A stretch of 64,000 nt of DNA, taken from NCBI GenBank assembly GCA_958510875.1, contig OY294067.1, positions 147,424,243 through 147,488,242 on the forward strand, given 5' to 3'. Positions within the stretch are counted from its first letter, which is position 1. Each line of letters opens with the position of its first letter. This DNA comes from Endomychus coccineus. Its lineage: Eukaryota; Arthropoda; Insecta; Coleoptera; Endomychidae. Of this stretch, positions 45,171-59,100 are shown piece by piece. A program made the translations under genes and the position numbers. The notes beneath the pieces were generated by a model. It saw nothing but the letters and a program-made list of their open reading frames with translations, had not been told where the DNA came from and searched no databases.

Positions 45171-45400
45171 ATAGTCTAGCGGTTTAGCCACCTTACAGGA
45201 TTTCATCTCAGGAGATCTCCTGGTCAGGAATCCGGCGATTGGAAGTAAATTGGGAAAATATTCGGAAGCCTAAAATCAATTTGGTATATGTATTACATTG
45301 AAATCGAACGTTCTCAAATCCTTCATAGCCTAGCTGTCAAACCGCCTGACTGGAATACATCGATTCGAATTCGTCGCGTGGGAATGAATAAAAATATTCA
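45171..45400 (+). repeat. tRNA-like (SINE-type) remnants, two tandem copies
   Basis: CTTCATAGTCTAGCGGTTTA (45,167 region) and CTTCATAGCCTAGCTGTCAA (45,320 region) share an A-box-like start. The second copy continues with a B-box-like GATTCGAATTC about 40 bases later. Spacing between copies is about 150 bp. A clean cloverleaf was not drawn, so these are more likely tRNA-derived SINE heads than genes. Confidence 0.35.
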
Positions 45401-47033
45401 CAGGTATATTCAGGTACTGGCCATACGTCAGTAAATGTTAGAATTATAGAAAAATTCGACAGATGTGACGAGTTCACAGATGGAGATGCGGGGTGGTCGA
45501 TGACCTTTAAATGGCCAATTTTGGGTGAAATGGACTTCAGAATTTCTGAGAGTAAAGGTTAGCATATGGTGATAATACCAGGGAATCCCTGACTTGAGAT
45601 TATTCCTTCAGGATCTTTTGTCCACCCAAATAAATCACTAGCCACGTATGAATAGATTGTTATATACTAATGTACCTACAATAGTTTCCTAAGCTGGGAT
45701 GAATCTGAATCATCAATCCAACCTAACAATACCCCTGGATCTACCTTTAAGCTGGGTGGTGACAGTTACATCAAAATTTTGCTATATAGAATCTTCGACG
45801 AATCAACATCATAAGTTCGAATATCATTCAACTCATTTAACACTAATAAAATAACAATCCTCGTTATTGTTATAGTCTATGCAAATCAAATATTATAATT
45901 TGGAGAACGTAACAGCAACGTACCATTAAATTATAGATGTAAGTACGGAAATATGGATAAATGAAACTGTGGTTTTATTTCGTTGGAAATTTTTTCTTTC
46001 AATTTGTTATTCTACAATATGTTAGAATCTCTGAAGTAATTATCTGTTTTTATGAAATAATGAATATTTTTCTATTCCAAAAGTAGCAAGGGTAGATCTT
46101 AGGTATCGAGCTTACGAAAATACGTTTTTAAAATCAGTAAATTCATATATTACAAGTATTATCAATATAACAAATTGAAGGTTTAGCATAGAGTGTCTAT
46201 CTAGAGGATTCTAACGGACAAGCGCCAGCCGGTAAAGGCAACAGCGATCACGAATTTAACCACGAGCTACGATAAACAAACTTCAGTCAGTTTTCTCGAC
46301 GAAGTTGAAAGAGTACATTCTATTCACTGAAGCTATTTATAAAATTTTCACAAAAAGGCCTAGGGCAAACATTTTAGCACCATAGTATTTCTCATCGAAT
46401 TTCTGAATGGTTGAAATTCAATTAATCGTAACTCCCAAAGTATACATTGAATCGATTCAAAACTTCAACAGTAAATTTAGGCTTAAGACTGCTTTCATTG
46501 AAATTTCAACAAAACTGTTCAACAACAAAAACATTCATCGAAGTAAACTTAAATTTACACCATACTTTAACAGACTAAAAGTAACGGCGATGTGGTCTAG
46601 GAACTAGGACAGCTGGCTCACATTTAGTAGGTACGATTTCCAGATTCGGAAAATTTGCATTTGTACATTTTTTCAAAAATATTATCTATTTGAATATCAT
46701 TTAGTTATTTCAAGATAATGAAATTAATAATTCATTTTATGCTCCTTAAACAACTGCGAAGAGTATCTCTGCTACGCATACTACATCTATTCTCCAAGCT
46801 ACAACACTTTTCTAGATTTATATTACAACTGATTGCACGAACTTCTATCATCTCGCCGGTCACCCATTTCTAAGTGATGTGAAATGTCTTCCATAATAAT
46901 CAAATATTCGATATTAACTTCTTTAGGTGTTCTGTGATACAACATAGGTATCACGTAGGAATATTTTGCAAACTATGAGCATGTTTGACCATAAACTGTG
47001 TTTATTCTTACCTACTTATTATTTTGAGTAATA
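45401..47033. other. No recognised gene
   Basis: Open frame 46,407-46,607 (plus) has no motif. No repeats noticed except the start of the foldback element at the right edge. Confidence 0.4.
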
Positions 47034-49733
47034 GTCCAGTCGCTGTGCAATTGTGACTTTTTTTCCACATCTCTATTTTACGATTGATTCACATGTTTTT
47101 CGAGGTGCTGATTATGAATATGCTAGTTAATGATTCGAAAACTTGATGCGTTTCAAGACATTGGCAATTTTAGGTCGAAAAGTGGAAATTTTTGAACGTC
47201 TTCTGCGTTTTAAACGAAAACAACGCATTTTATCGAATAAACTGTTGAGAGCGAGGTTGTAGAAGAAGCTAAAGTGCATTGAACGGCGATAATAAGAAGA
47301 CTATGCGTCAAGAGAGGCCCGATCAAAGGCCCATTGTCTGTTTTCTTTTTATTAAAATTAGAATTTAATTTCCTATCACAGATTTTCTTATAGGAACTTT
47401 ATCTACTGCTGGAAGGTTGCAATCAATATTCACTTTCGACCCAATTTTTAAGTTTCCTCCTCTCTCTCTTCTTTGCGCCTAAATCCGTCATCTTGGACAA
47501 ATTGTATTTTCACGATTGCGATGCTAAAAATAGGTATTTTGGCCTGAATCAAAATGAAAATTAAAGAGTTTGATGCCCTCCATAATATATCCAACAACCA
47601 CTCCAATCGTGAATCAGAAAAACCAGGCTATTTAGAAAAATTCGGGTTCATACAAATTTTGAAAATTTTCAGGTTAGAAAACTGGTATGTACTTCAAATT
47701 TTGTATTCAAATGGAAGATCATCTTATGCGTATTTTAAGGCCTTGAAACCGTTTTTTTCTTGATGAGTAGAACTTAAGATATTTCAAATTGTATGTTTGT
47801 GACCGTAGTGAGAACAATGTTTGCCACTTTTGAAAAACCAAGATTCATTTGAAGGAATCTAATATCTAATACCGAAATGTCGATCTCTCATCTTCTTTCT
47901 CAAAAAATCTAGCGCGAGTTAAAGAAAGAAAAGAAGGACCAAAAATGCAGCTGAGCACTGAAGTCGAGCGTCGGTAATGTGAATTTCACAAAACATTATT
48001 TCGAATAAATCCCTTTGAAAAATATACATATATATTATAATATAATCCATACACGCACAAAAAAATTTATCAAAAATAATACCTATCAAAAATTAGGATT
48101 CCAAAAAAAATAAATCTACGATTTCTTATAAATATAATACATAATATATATAGAGAAAAAAAGTATATACATACATATATACCTATACTATGATACTATG
48201 ATAGTTCATTCTTAAAACACCTAGCAAATAATGATTATCAAATGGACCTTATTGGTATAAAAATCACTAATATTATTAATAAATTCACCAATCTGTTTTT
48301 TAATAATTATTTTTGATATTTTTGAATAGCACATAAGAAACAAAATTTCTTGAATTGGTATACGATACTACTTTGACAGATTGGGATGAAATGCGTACAA
48401 TATGGTTCATTGACTTCCATGGTAACGATAAACATCAGCATGCGTATAAGATTTCTTATACTTGACTCGAGTCTATGTATGTATAGGGCGTATATTTGTT
48501 TGCACGATATAAAATGATGCTAATGATAATTCTTAAACAAGAACGATGAATAATTATTTTTAAATCTGAGTCAGATATATTTAATTTTTTCATAAGTATA
48601 TTTCCGTTATAATTTTTTTGCCTAATTTTCGGGACTAATAAGAAATAAATGAATAAATAAATAAATAATTAATTGAATTCTCAATTATAACATTGTATTT
48701 CTTTTTCCCCTACTTATCCAAAATAATGAAAAAAAAAACAGAAATTCACAATTTATATGTTTTTTTTGTGAAATCTACATAACCGACGCTCGACTTTGTA
48801 GCGCGGTTGCATTTTTTGTCCTTTTTCTTTTTATTCAACTGGCGCTAGAATTTTCAGAAAAGGCACTGAAAGGTCGACGTTTTAGGGTAAGATAGAGTGA
48901 GGCCTCATTTTTCAAATCTTGGCTTTTTCAAAGAGGGCGAAAAATCGGCTCACCATGGGCCTAAACATACAAATAAAGATATCTCAAGTTTAACTTATCA
49001 CAAAAGACGACTAGATCTTGAAATACGTCTGAAATAGTCCGCTATTTGGGTACAAAATTATAAGTTTATACGAGTTATCTAACCTGATAATTTTTTTTTG
49101 ACCCAAACTTTTCAAATTACCTCGTTTCTTTCATTCACAATAGAAGTGATTGGATTTTGATTAAGTTATAGAGGGTATCAAATTCTTCAATCTGCATTTT
49201 GGTTTGAGTCAAAAGACTAATTTTTAACGCCGTAATCGTGAAAATACGATTTTTCCAAGAAGGCGGATTTCGACTCAAAAAAAAGAATAGAGAAAAAATA
49301 AAAACCTGAATTTAAAGTAAGTATGAAATGCTACCTTTCAGCATAAAATGAAGTTCCTAACGCAAAATCTGTAATTTATTAGATTTTAATTTTACTAAGA
49401 AAAACCCCCGATAATAGGCTTTTGATCGGACTACTCTCAAATTATGGACTCTTTATCAGCGCCATTCGATGTGTTTTGACTTCCTCTATAACTTTGCTCC
49501 TCATAGTTTATTCGATAAAATGCGTTATTTTCGTTTAAAACCCAAAAAACCTCAAATATTCCCAAAAATTGCCTATTTTTACTTAAAATGGCCAATATCT
49601 TGGAACGCATCAGGTTTTAGAAATTATAACTAACATATTCGTGATCAGCGCCTCAAAAACATGAAAGTCAATAAAATAGAGATTACGAAAAAATTGAATT
49701 TTCTTGTGTAACTCAATTGCACAGCGACTGGAC
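47034..49733. mobile_element. Foldback-type DNA element with near-1-kb inverted arms
   Basis: The left end GTCCAGTCGCTGTGCAATTG and the right end CAATTGCACAGCGACTGGAC are perfect inverted copies, flanked on both sides by TA. Homology continues inwards to about 48,000 on the left and from about 48,757 on the right (for example AAGTCGAGCGTCGG against CCGACGCTCGACTT). The arms are thus about 970 bp, diverged by many substitutions and indels. The 750-bp centre is AT-rich with no transposase. The TA flanks suggest a TA target duplication. Confidence 0.8.
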
Positions 49734-51004
49734 TATAATTGTAAAACACATATTTGCAAGGAACAAAATTATGTTCTATTTTCTCAGCTATTCGATCTTT
49801 CATAGTGCCTTGACAGCATTTCTCGAATTTACAGATAACGTATTACAGGCCACTAATTAAAGTTATGTCCTATATCTATCTTTGATAATGTTCAAAGATT
49901 ACAGAGATACATAACAATTGCGCTCGATTTGTACGTAAAATAAATTATATTTCTCATAAACTCAAAAATATGAGGTGGCCTTCAATAAAAGGAACAAAGG
50001 ACAATGCATTATTGTTGTTTGTTTCTTAAAATAGTGCATTTTAGAGCCCCGCCATAATCATCGTACATCAGTTCCTCGCAAAGATCTTTTGGTAGTGCCA
50101 AGACACAACCCCAGCACGGCTAAACTATACATTCCCATTCCTAGAGGATTATTACTTGGAACATGTCTAGTTTTAAACAAAAAACTAAATCTTTATTGAT
50201 GCTAGTTAAATTTACTCACTATCCTTTGGAGAAGAACTAAGTGAATTCGTTCAATTCCCTTTAACTAATTTCAACCATTAGAAATGAATATTATAATTTT
50301 TTGAATTCTTGATCTTTATTTCTACTCTAAACACTTCATCTGGACAGGTGGGAGACCATTAATGCTTATAAATTTAAGCAAAATTAATGTGTACCCTTTG
50401 TTTTGCAAGTGATTCATGAGAGTTAATGTTCTCTGGGTAATTGCTTGTATAATATTTATCATTCTTGCAATCCATTGTTATTTATTCATACAACCTAGGC
50501 CTATTTCTGCTATTGCTGCTAATCACCAACGCGAGTGAACTAGTGCTTCTAGTTTTTACTTTTCCTCGCAGTAAATGTGACAAAAATTTCAGTCATGAAA
50601 AAATCTGCATTACGATTTGAAGAGACAGAATTTAAAGTGTCATGGTGAAGGTGTGAATTCTGATGATATCAAAAATCAATCACAGTCATCAAAAAAGTGT
50701 TTCCTTGTCATTTTACATCTTCTTTGAAAAAATTTTTTCGAACCATTTTAGTGCACGAGATATTGATTCGTACAGTTTTTATCCATCCCTAGTTGCAGTT
50801 CAGAGACGTTTGTGGTCACAAAAAAAAATCCGCAATACAGAATAACAGAAAATCAAATTTATTGAGTTCGATGTATTTCAAATAGAACAAGTGATCAAGA
50901 GCGCTGCTCATGTTACAAGTTTCTTGAAAGAGTCATAGAAGGTTTTTGGAATAGTGGAAAATTATTAGTTTAATATTATTTTTGGAACATAATATTTCTT
51001 GTAG
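49734..51004. other. No recognised gene
   Basis: Open frame 50,663-50,845 (plus) shows no motif. AT-rich. Confidence 0.4.
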
Positions 51005-51065
51005 TCACTTATAATACTTGATAATGGTGTGTAATGTCTAACCCGAAACATGTAGTTCGTATCCA
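51005..51065 (+). mobile_element. Solo Penelope-like terminal motif
   Basis: CTTGATAATGG…CTAACCCGAAAC resembles a hammerhead-type PLE end: GGT and ACC can pair as stem II before CGAAAC. It also matches the end of the decayed PLE at 34.93 kb. No coding part was identified upstream. Confidence 0.4.
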
Positions 51066-51908
51066 AAAGTATGGATTCTGAGATTCGAACTATAAATTTC
51101 GGAATTGTGGAACAGTAATAAGTTAATTTATTTTGTTGTTAATTAAAATTTTTTCGTAAATTTCTATTTTTTCATGGGAAGAATATGATGTAAACCTAGT
51201 TAACATATTTATTCGGAATGACTTGGTTTTTAATCTCATATTTGGCTTGTTGTTGTTGAAGGGTTCAGGACTAAACATGTCATCAAACAAATTATTCGGA
51301 GTTTCTGGGACACTATTCACGTTTACAACAGTTCATCATCTTTCTCCTAGTTGCTTTGTTGTGTATCTTCCACCATTTAAAAAATGGTTCATTGCTTTTC
51401 ATGTGAGTATTATTCTTATTTTCTCTCTTCAATTACAAGTAATAACGTAATATTCATCTTCCTGGCCTTTGTTCAAATTTTGAATGAAGCATTCACTCAG
51501 CAAAAAACATATAATATTGTTCTAAATGTTACATGTTTTTGATCTTTGAAAAGAACAGGTCACGTAATCAGGGCAGACGGAGTAATCTACTGAGATAGCT
51601 GAATGTTGGTAACAGAGCACATATGCCAGATTCGTAATGTATACATAACAATGATAATTTCAATGTAGCGATGTTATAACTATAATACATACATCACAGT
51701 TCACCAGTTTTGAATAATAATGTATAAACGTTATGCTACTGTTCTGAACCAATTATATCGTGTTACCAAACCGCACTTAAATATGAATCTGGATCACATG
51801 CTTCTTTCACGACGTATATAATATATGTGAAACAGTATGATATGTAAACAAAATGTAACTGTTCTGAAATGATGATATCGTTGTGTGGTGAATGTTACCA
51901 AATTTCTA

Positions 51909-53470
51909 TGTAATAATCCGACGGATTATTACTTTCTGGGTCCTAGAATAATTTGATTCAATTCGAATTGAATGTTTTATGAATTATCATATCTAGAAAT
52001 AAACAAACGATATGTTAAATATGTCTAGAGGCGACTGTAATCTGAATCTTTCCTTCCTGTATCATTGACTCCCAGGTCAGCCATGAATCATGCTTTACAA
52101 ACGTAAGCACAGCACGAGGTCAATGATACTTTTCCCCTGAGTCAGGAGAAGTTCACGTGAACTTGAGTAGACCCGTCACTCACGATTCTTTCGCCTAGTT
52201 AGATTACGATAGGTGGATTTATAACTTATGGGCGGGCTTTGATCCCGGTATTCTAAATTGAACATAATTTCTAAGCTTTGCGCGTCAGGTGGCCCCCGCT
52301 TCAATGATTCCATAAAAAATAATCACTTTGAGGAAAATGGAGAGTTCTTCACTATCTATTAATAGTTCTTCACCATCTACTAATTCGGTAAGTCCAGGTG
52401 ACTTTATGTTCACAGGGAGGCTCCATTGTTGCATCAAGTTGCAAGTCATGTATCGATCAAATCAATTAATATAATATTCATACAAATTAGCTGCAAGAAG
52501 TTCATAGAGATTAAATTAATTTATCAAATTGTGTTCATTGCACCGAGGGTTATACATCCCTAGGGCTGAAGCAGCGCTGGACTTGTTCGCGTCTTTTGCG
52601 TTTCGCGGGAAGGGTTTGTTCGCTTGAAGACCATTTTTGTGACAATTCCATATCATCCATAATTCAATCTGGCGTAGAAATCGAGTGTTTAAATTCTTTG
52701 TGCCTTATTACTACAAGGGGTTCAATAGGGAATTGTGATATTAGACCAACAGGGTAAGTGCATTTTGATTGCCAAGGAACAACTTTTATATTGACTTCAA
52801 CCTCTGAATCGACGATATGATATAATTTGGTTATTTAACCTTCTGACCATGCTCCGCCCGCCAATGTTTATTTTGTTAATGTATGTTTTTTTCAGCCTTT
52901 TAGGCTGGTTTGAGTGTTCTATACAAATTCCGCATATCGGAGATCACTTAGGTGATAATGATCGAGTATCAGGTCGTTAGGCTCACCCCAGGTTACCAGG
53001 AAGAGAGGAATCCTTTAATTTCGAATATTATCTATCAATTATCGGCGTGATCGAGCGCGAAACCGATCACTTTTCGGAGTTGTGCTAATTAGTCTTTCAT
53101 TTATTTCAACTCTCTAAAGAGAACATGGACAGGAACTCACTCGTCCTACGAAAGGGGTAGAACTAACGACATTGATAACGGTCTCCCAGGTTCCCACTTA
53201 GAGTCAACCTGAACTTAACGTTTTTAAATTCATTTGATTCCCCAATTCTAAATTTTGGATCGATTTTATAATCGTTCTTTGTGTTCATATGTACTAAATT
53301 TTGTCACTTCTTTATCCAATATATATCTGTCATTTAATTTGAATAAGTTCAACTGGTAATTCCTGATCACCTGTCAGCGAATACGACCTTCAGAATTTAC
53401 GCTTGAATAGATATAAATATATAATTGTGAGTAATAGTACGAGGCGGTCCCTTTGAAGGGATCAAAGTAG
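51909..53470 (+). mobile_element. Possible 5' part of a related LTR
   Basis: It begins TGTAATAATCCGACGGATTA, the same opening as the large LTR at 53,471 (TGTAATAATCC-TGG-GGATTA), including the hairpin-forming TAATCC/GGATTA pair. Beyond the first 25 bases the two do not match. No matching …ATTATTACA end was seen before 53,471. The larger element may have inserted into this one. No protein-like frame. Confidence 0.35.
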
Positions 53471-56120
53471 TGTAATAATCCTGGGGATTATTATTTTTTT
53501 CACGATTGAATCAAAGTAGCGTAAGCAGGGGAAAACTCCTGAAAATTAATTTACTCTAAGTAAACCTGGTATACTTGACACATGAGAATACATCTCGAAT
53601 CATTCAGTAGCGTGTAGTTCCGTCGTTACGGGCATTTCAAAACCTAACATTCTAAATCCCTGACAGGAACAGACTATACATAGACATTCTGGATTCAACA
53701 ATTAGAACTTTTATTCTGATTTAAATAATGAAATACCTTGCCGGCGACATGAAGTCGCCACCCGATACCTTTTACAAGTTGTACGTGATTTTTAAGAATT
53801 AGACACTTCGAGGTGCTATTCATGCGGACCTTGCACTTTCTACGAAGACGGAGTTAATCACTTAGTCAGCAGCGATTGGAGAAATTATTTTTGTGGTCAC
53901 TCACTGCCCCTCGATGTGGGAAAACAGGCAACTTCAAATACAGATTTGTGTGTTGGAGCAAAGTATACTTTGGTACAGCAAACCTCATTGGCTATAGTTG
54001 AAAGGTCTCGAGCTGGTAGGGAAACGAAATTTCGGCGGAATTTGAATTATAAAAATGGAAACTCGTAGGAAAAAAGGCAGTTCCTTTGTCGTGCCTTGTT
54101 GGGTAAGCCTAGTTCCTTGTACATATAGCTGAGTCTCTCTCAAAACCAGATCCATTAATTCTTTTAATTGATATTTTTAACTTAGTCATTTGATTGTTTT
54201 TTTGGTGTATTGCAAGTTACAAGATTTCTATTTTTTCAACTATATTTTCCTTTTGTTTATTACTCAAAGTCAATCAATTCATTGGAATCAATTTTTATCA
54301 TTCTTAAAGTACTTTCATTCACCTTAGATAATTCCAAGTATCATTTTCAAGAGAACTTACTTTTTACTTTAATATCATTTTCTATTTAGTGAAAATTGTT
54401 TGGTAATTAGAATCTAAAATAACCTGTAAAAGAAATTGTGAAGAACGTCATTGGTAACTTGATGATAGAAATCTAAAGTAATTTGATATTTTGGAAAATT
54501 TGTTTCCTTTAACGATTAGACCAATTGATCTGGGTGCGAGAGAGAGCTAGCTCCGGGGTGTAATTCATAACTTAACAAAAAGACGTCGCGTAATACATTT
54601 TGTGAAGGCCGTGCGTAAAGTGTAAGCTCAAGTGTCAAAAGTTTACTTGGTGGATTAAGGATTAAATACTGAGTCAGGGTAAGTCTATAGAACAAGCTAT
54701 TTAGTCTGAATTCGAGCCAAGAATTTTGAGGTCATCACCCCCCTTTCTCGTTTTTGTGTTGGTATATAGAGGACTGTAACCATTAATAAAGTATTTTGAG
54801 GTAATAGAAGTGTATTGATCCATCTGCCGAATTTCTCATATTTGGTAGTACATATATGAGACCTACTCAAGATAGGTATGGTTGAAATTAGGGTTATCGT
54901 AGGTGTAAAGTCAAATACCTAATTATTTGTGGGTTTATTGGGAAGGATCATTATTTAAAAGTTGTGATAAGGGAATTTTATTTAGAATTTGAAGGTTTCT
55001 TAAAAACCCCTACTGAGACAGTCATCAGCGGTGAATTTAAGAGAAAGTGTTAAGAGTTCATCTTGAAAACTAGGGTTTCATTATATTGTTTAATTTGTTG
55101 AATCAATTTAATAGATCTATTTATACAAAGCGAACCAGGTAGTTGTCAAAAAGGCATCAGAGCTGTTTGTTAGAGAATCACCCTTCTGGAATCTCAACCT
55201 TACTATCAGTGGCCCCTCTCGTCCATTTCATAACCTTAGTGACTCCATCAGAGTGGTATATTCAATTCAAAAGTAAGGTTAGCCTGCAAAGAAACAACTC
55301 TCTGGCTACGTTATATCAGGCGAATCAATAATTCACTGATTGATCATACTTGATAAGTTTTAACAATTTATTATATATATCTTATTCAAACCATTCAGAA
55401 ACTTGCATCAAATTAATTTCGATTAATTCAAATTTTTATTTTTGTTTCTTGTTGACCATTCGTCATATTTTCCTCTTTATGTATATATGAAGGGGACTTA
55501 GTGTCTATATTTGTTAATTATTATTATTGTTTTTGTAAACGAATACTTTTTCCCAATATACAACTTATACTGTTGGCATTGTTCTTCATCGATACACCAT
55601 CCCTTAGATAACGTTATAGTGGAAGAGAACAGTCCTGTCGTGATTGTTATTCCGAACATCTTCAACAACATGAAGCTGTCATACTAGCCTAGTATATAAA
55701 TCGGCCAGGAAAGGCCCCGCTACTAAACAATTTTATACCAAGTGCTACTGGAGAGGAACTCCTTCGAGTTTAGTTTCGTTCCCTGAACTATTCTCTAAAA
55801 CATCTCAAAAGGGAACTGGTGGCAGCTAAATATAATCCATTCTACCAACGACAGGGCACTCCTTGTAGTGCAACCCTGCAATTATCACCCTCCGCAACCC
55901 TCGAGTTGCATAGTAAGGGTAGCTATTCTAGCATAGTTACAACAAGGTTTCCACTCTCCGTAGCAGCATATGATCCCATAAGGCTTTGACCTGAGGGAAC
56001 AGTAAACAAACATAACCTAGTAATATCTTGAGCTGGACTTGGTATACCTGGCTTGTGTGCAATAACATTATAAATAAGTTTAATAGTTGCTCCCAAGTAC
56101 CAGCTTTCCAGATTATTACA
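53471..56120 (+). repeat. 5' LTR, 2,650 bp
   Basis: Bounded by TGTAATAATC and GATTATTACA, a perfect 10-bp inverted pair with TG…CA ends. A TATATA near 54,763 and an AATAAA at 54,785-54,790 are possible promoter and polyadenylation signals. Small frames inside (such as 55,143-55,331) are shared with the 3' LTR but show no family motif. Confidence 0.9.
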
Positions 56121-56140
56121 TTTGGTGTCGCAGCGGTGAT
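56121..56140 (+). promoter_or_regulatory. Putative primer-binding site
   Basis: TTTGGTGTCGCAGCGG directly follows the 5' LTR end. TGG is the complement of a tRNA CCA tail. The tRNA species was not determined; tRNA-Leu is one possibility. Confidence 0.6.
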
Positions 56141-59100
56141 ATCTTAGGTTTTTTTAAGCCTAAATAACAAGGTGATAATCCACGTCTTCGAAAAATGTAG
56201 TAGTGACAGTTTCGGAAGTAACAAAACATTTCATTATTTTGTTTTAAAGTGAGGTTATAACGCAAGGGAAATAACAGTGGTGTTGAGAACATAGAACAGT
56301 AAAGTTATTGATTGGGTAGTAGTTCAATAACCCCAGTAAATAGTAGGTCAGATCATTCAAAGCATATATACACTGAGCGCCGTTGAAATCAGGCATAGCA
56401 ATTGAAAGTTGGGAAAGTATTTATTTCAAATTAGGAAGTTTTTGATTATCGTTAATAGCAACCAGGTAAAAACAACCTTTCATTTAGGGAACCGGATAAG
56501 GTTTCCGTATACCTTTTATGAGAACGGATTCTTATCGGAAGGGGGTGTGACCATCAGAATAAATAGTAGGTGCTTTAAATTTAATAGCTTGAATTAGTGC
56601 TTACAGCATTGTAGGAGCTCGCAGACTAGGGCCAAGAGAAAGTGTACGTTATTTTTTTGTGTGTAACTAGGTCAAGGAACAGTGAACCAGCAAGGGAAGG
56701 AGCCGGGTGAATTGAATCAAAAGGTGTCTCTCGTGTATAGGCACTAATTACGTGCTCGAGCAGGAAGATTTTGATTCTGGGAGTTCTGCGTTTTGATTTT
56801 ACATTGTTTCAATTTTTCTTTTCTTTTTTTTCCAAATTTGTTTTGTATTGCAGGGTCAACTTAAACAGATTGAATTTTTTTTAGGTAACAATTTAAGTCA
56901 ATTTTTAAATTTAACGCAGATTGAATTCACCAGTTATATTTTATTTTTGAATTTCTTTCAAATTCAATATTAAGGAAGTAGCCGAAAGCTGACGAGAGGT
57001 CAAATATTTCTTTTTTTGGGGTAGTGTCTAGTAGGTACACAGTCGGTTTTCCGGTAGCGGAACCATTCCGAGTTGAAGTCAAAGATAGGTACTTTAGTTC
57101 TGCTTGATGATGTTTTCGCTTCACAGGAATTATTTTTTTTTTGTTTTGTTGTATATTGAACTGAACTAGCGATTCAGGCGAAAACATCGGAACCAGCTGT
57201 TCTAGGACCGGGAGGATAATTGTGTTATTGCAGTTGTTTAAGTAATTTTTTGTTTTTGCTAGTATAGTTACAGCCAGGACTGGAGTACGAGTTTTGTGTT
57301 AAAAACATTCGCGTATAGTATCCAGTTGATACGAATTATGTTCGTCCTAGGTAGAATCGAAGTAAAGCATATCTAAGAAACAGGGCATGTTAGGAAACAC
57401 TGATATAGCAAAAGGTTGTCATCTATAGTGGATTTTGAAATTTTATGTTTATATGTTCATGTTTTATTACTGCTTTTGAACTGGAACTGGTTTTAATTTA
57501 AACGGACTGTACCCATTATTTTCAATTCAAAACCCATGTTCAGGGTGGGGACGAGCGAGCGTTCGGCTGAGGTATTAAGGGAGATATGGGCACAGCAGAC
57601 ACGAGGGACGTGTATGTGCATGGAGTTGTGAGTACACTGTGTTTAGTGAGGGATATGGAATTGTTATCCCGGTGTACGGATTTAGAGTGGATAATCCCGG
57701 GGATGGAAGGGATACTATATGGAACACCCCACAGATTTGGAAGTTCGATGACCAGGAAGAGCAAGCACCCCGACGATAGTCCAGGCTTGATCTCTTCCTC
57801 GCATAGTATTCGCAAGCTGGCCCGTAGGGAAGTAATTTGCGTAACGCTATCCATCTAGGGGGGTAGTTCGCAGGAACCTGCCGCAGCAGCGCGAAGCAGA
57901 GGTTAGAGCCGTTATAACGCACCAAGCTCTCCCCTGCTTAGATAATTGATGAAGTCACGTGGGGTCCCTTTAAATTGAAAATACAGGATTCAAGTAGATT
58001 CAGGTCTGGCAGTTTGGCGCGCCATGAGATTAAATTCGGTCAATGAGCTTACAGGCTGATGAAATTAAGATGGCGTGTGCCGCTATTATTATTATTTATT
58101 TTTTTTGTTTATATTATTAGAATCTAAATTAAAGCAGAAATTCATGATTCAATGTTGGAAAGGTCAGTGCCAGTAGGAAAGGTCCGAGCTATTTGAACGG
58201 ACTTTTGTTTTTTTGTGTATTGCAATCAATGGATTGGCATGGTGTTCACCTACTAGAGTTAAATTGAAATGGAATCATGAGATCTCGAATAATATTGAAA
58301 TATGAGTAAACCTTTACTCGCCTATACAGTAGGCAACCAGTCCCCGAAATTTAAATGTACGAGCTACATAAGTCAAGTTTTGTTATATCGACTAATTAGT
58401 TGAGGGCTTACTGATTAGCAGATGTTTAAGGTTACTGAATTTTATAGAAATTAATAGTAAAATATTACGCACGACATTATCTATATTAACCAACCCCCGT
58501 ACCATTCCCGGGCAACTGATACTAGAATTGGATGGTAGCCGAATCCATGGCTGAGTGGTAAGATTCCCACAAAAAGGAGCGACTGGGCCAATGGGCGTAT
58601 GCTGTCTCTAGTTAAAATAGGGACCGGATATTCCTATTGACCAGGTTGGAAGGGTAGTTGTACCCCGTAGTGGGAATGAGGTCACTGTATTGGACTGTCT
58701 CAAATCCTGATAGAGATGGAAAGGTAGCTTAGGGAAATTTATATTTCTGCACCGGAGTGGTCCAGTACAATGATTCCTCATTCCAGTGTGTGGATGGTGT
58801 GCGAATGTAGGTGTTAGAGGTATTCGCGCACTTCATCGAGATGCCAGGAGGAGCATCGAGTGCTAAGGACATTGGGTATGCCGCGGGGCAATGTGTAGAC
58901 CTTATCTGGTAATGATGGAGTAAGGATCGGCTCCGACTGGCCGAAGCATATCGATATCGAGATGTCCCATACTTCGAACAACGCGAATCCTGGCGACAGC
59001 CGGTCGTTGTGGAAGATCTCTACCCAGCATCTCAAAACTGGTTATAGAGCATAATCTTCAGGGAGGTATTGGGCTGAATCGTAATATGCGTTCGTCGGAG

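Noticed and set aside
51123..51320. Minus-strand frame starting NSVPETPNNLFDDMFSPEPF
   Set aside because: Protein-like composition, but it opens at GTG with stops just upstream, and no splice or family support was found.
58550..58580. A-box-like TGGCTGAGTGG suggesting a tRNA
   Set aside because: No B box or cloverleaf downstream.
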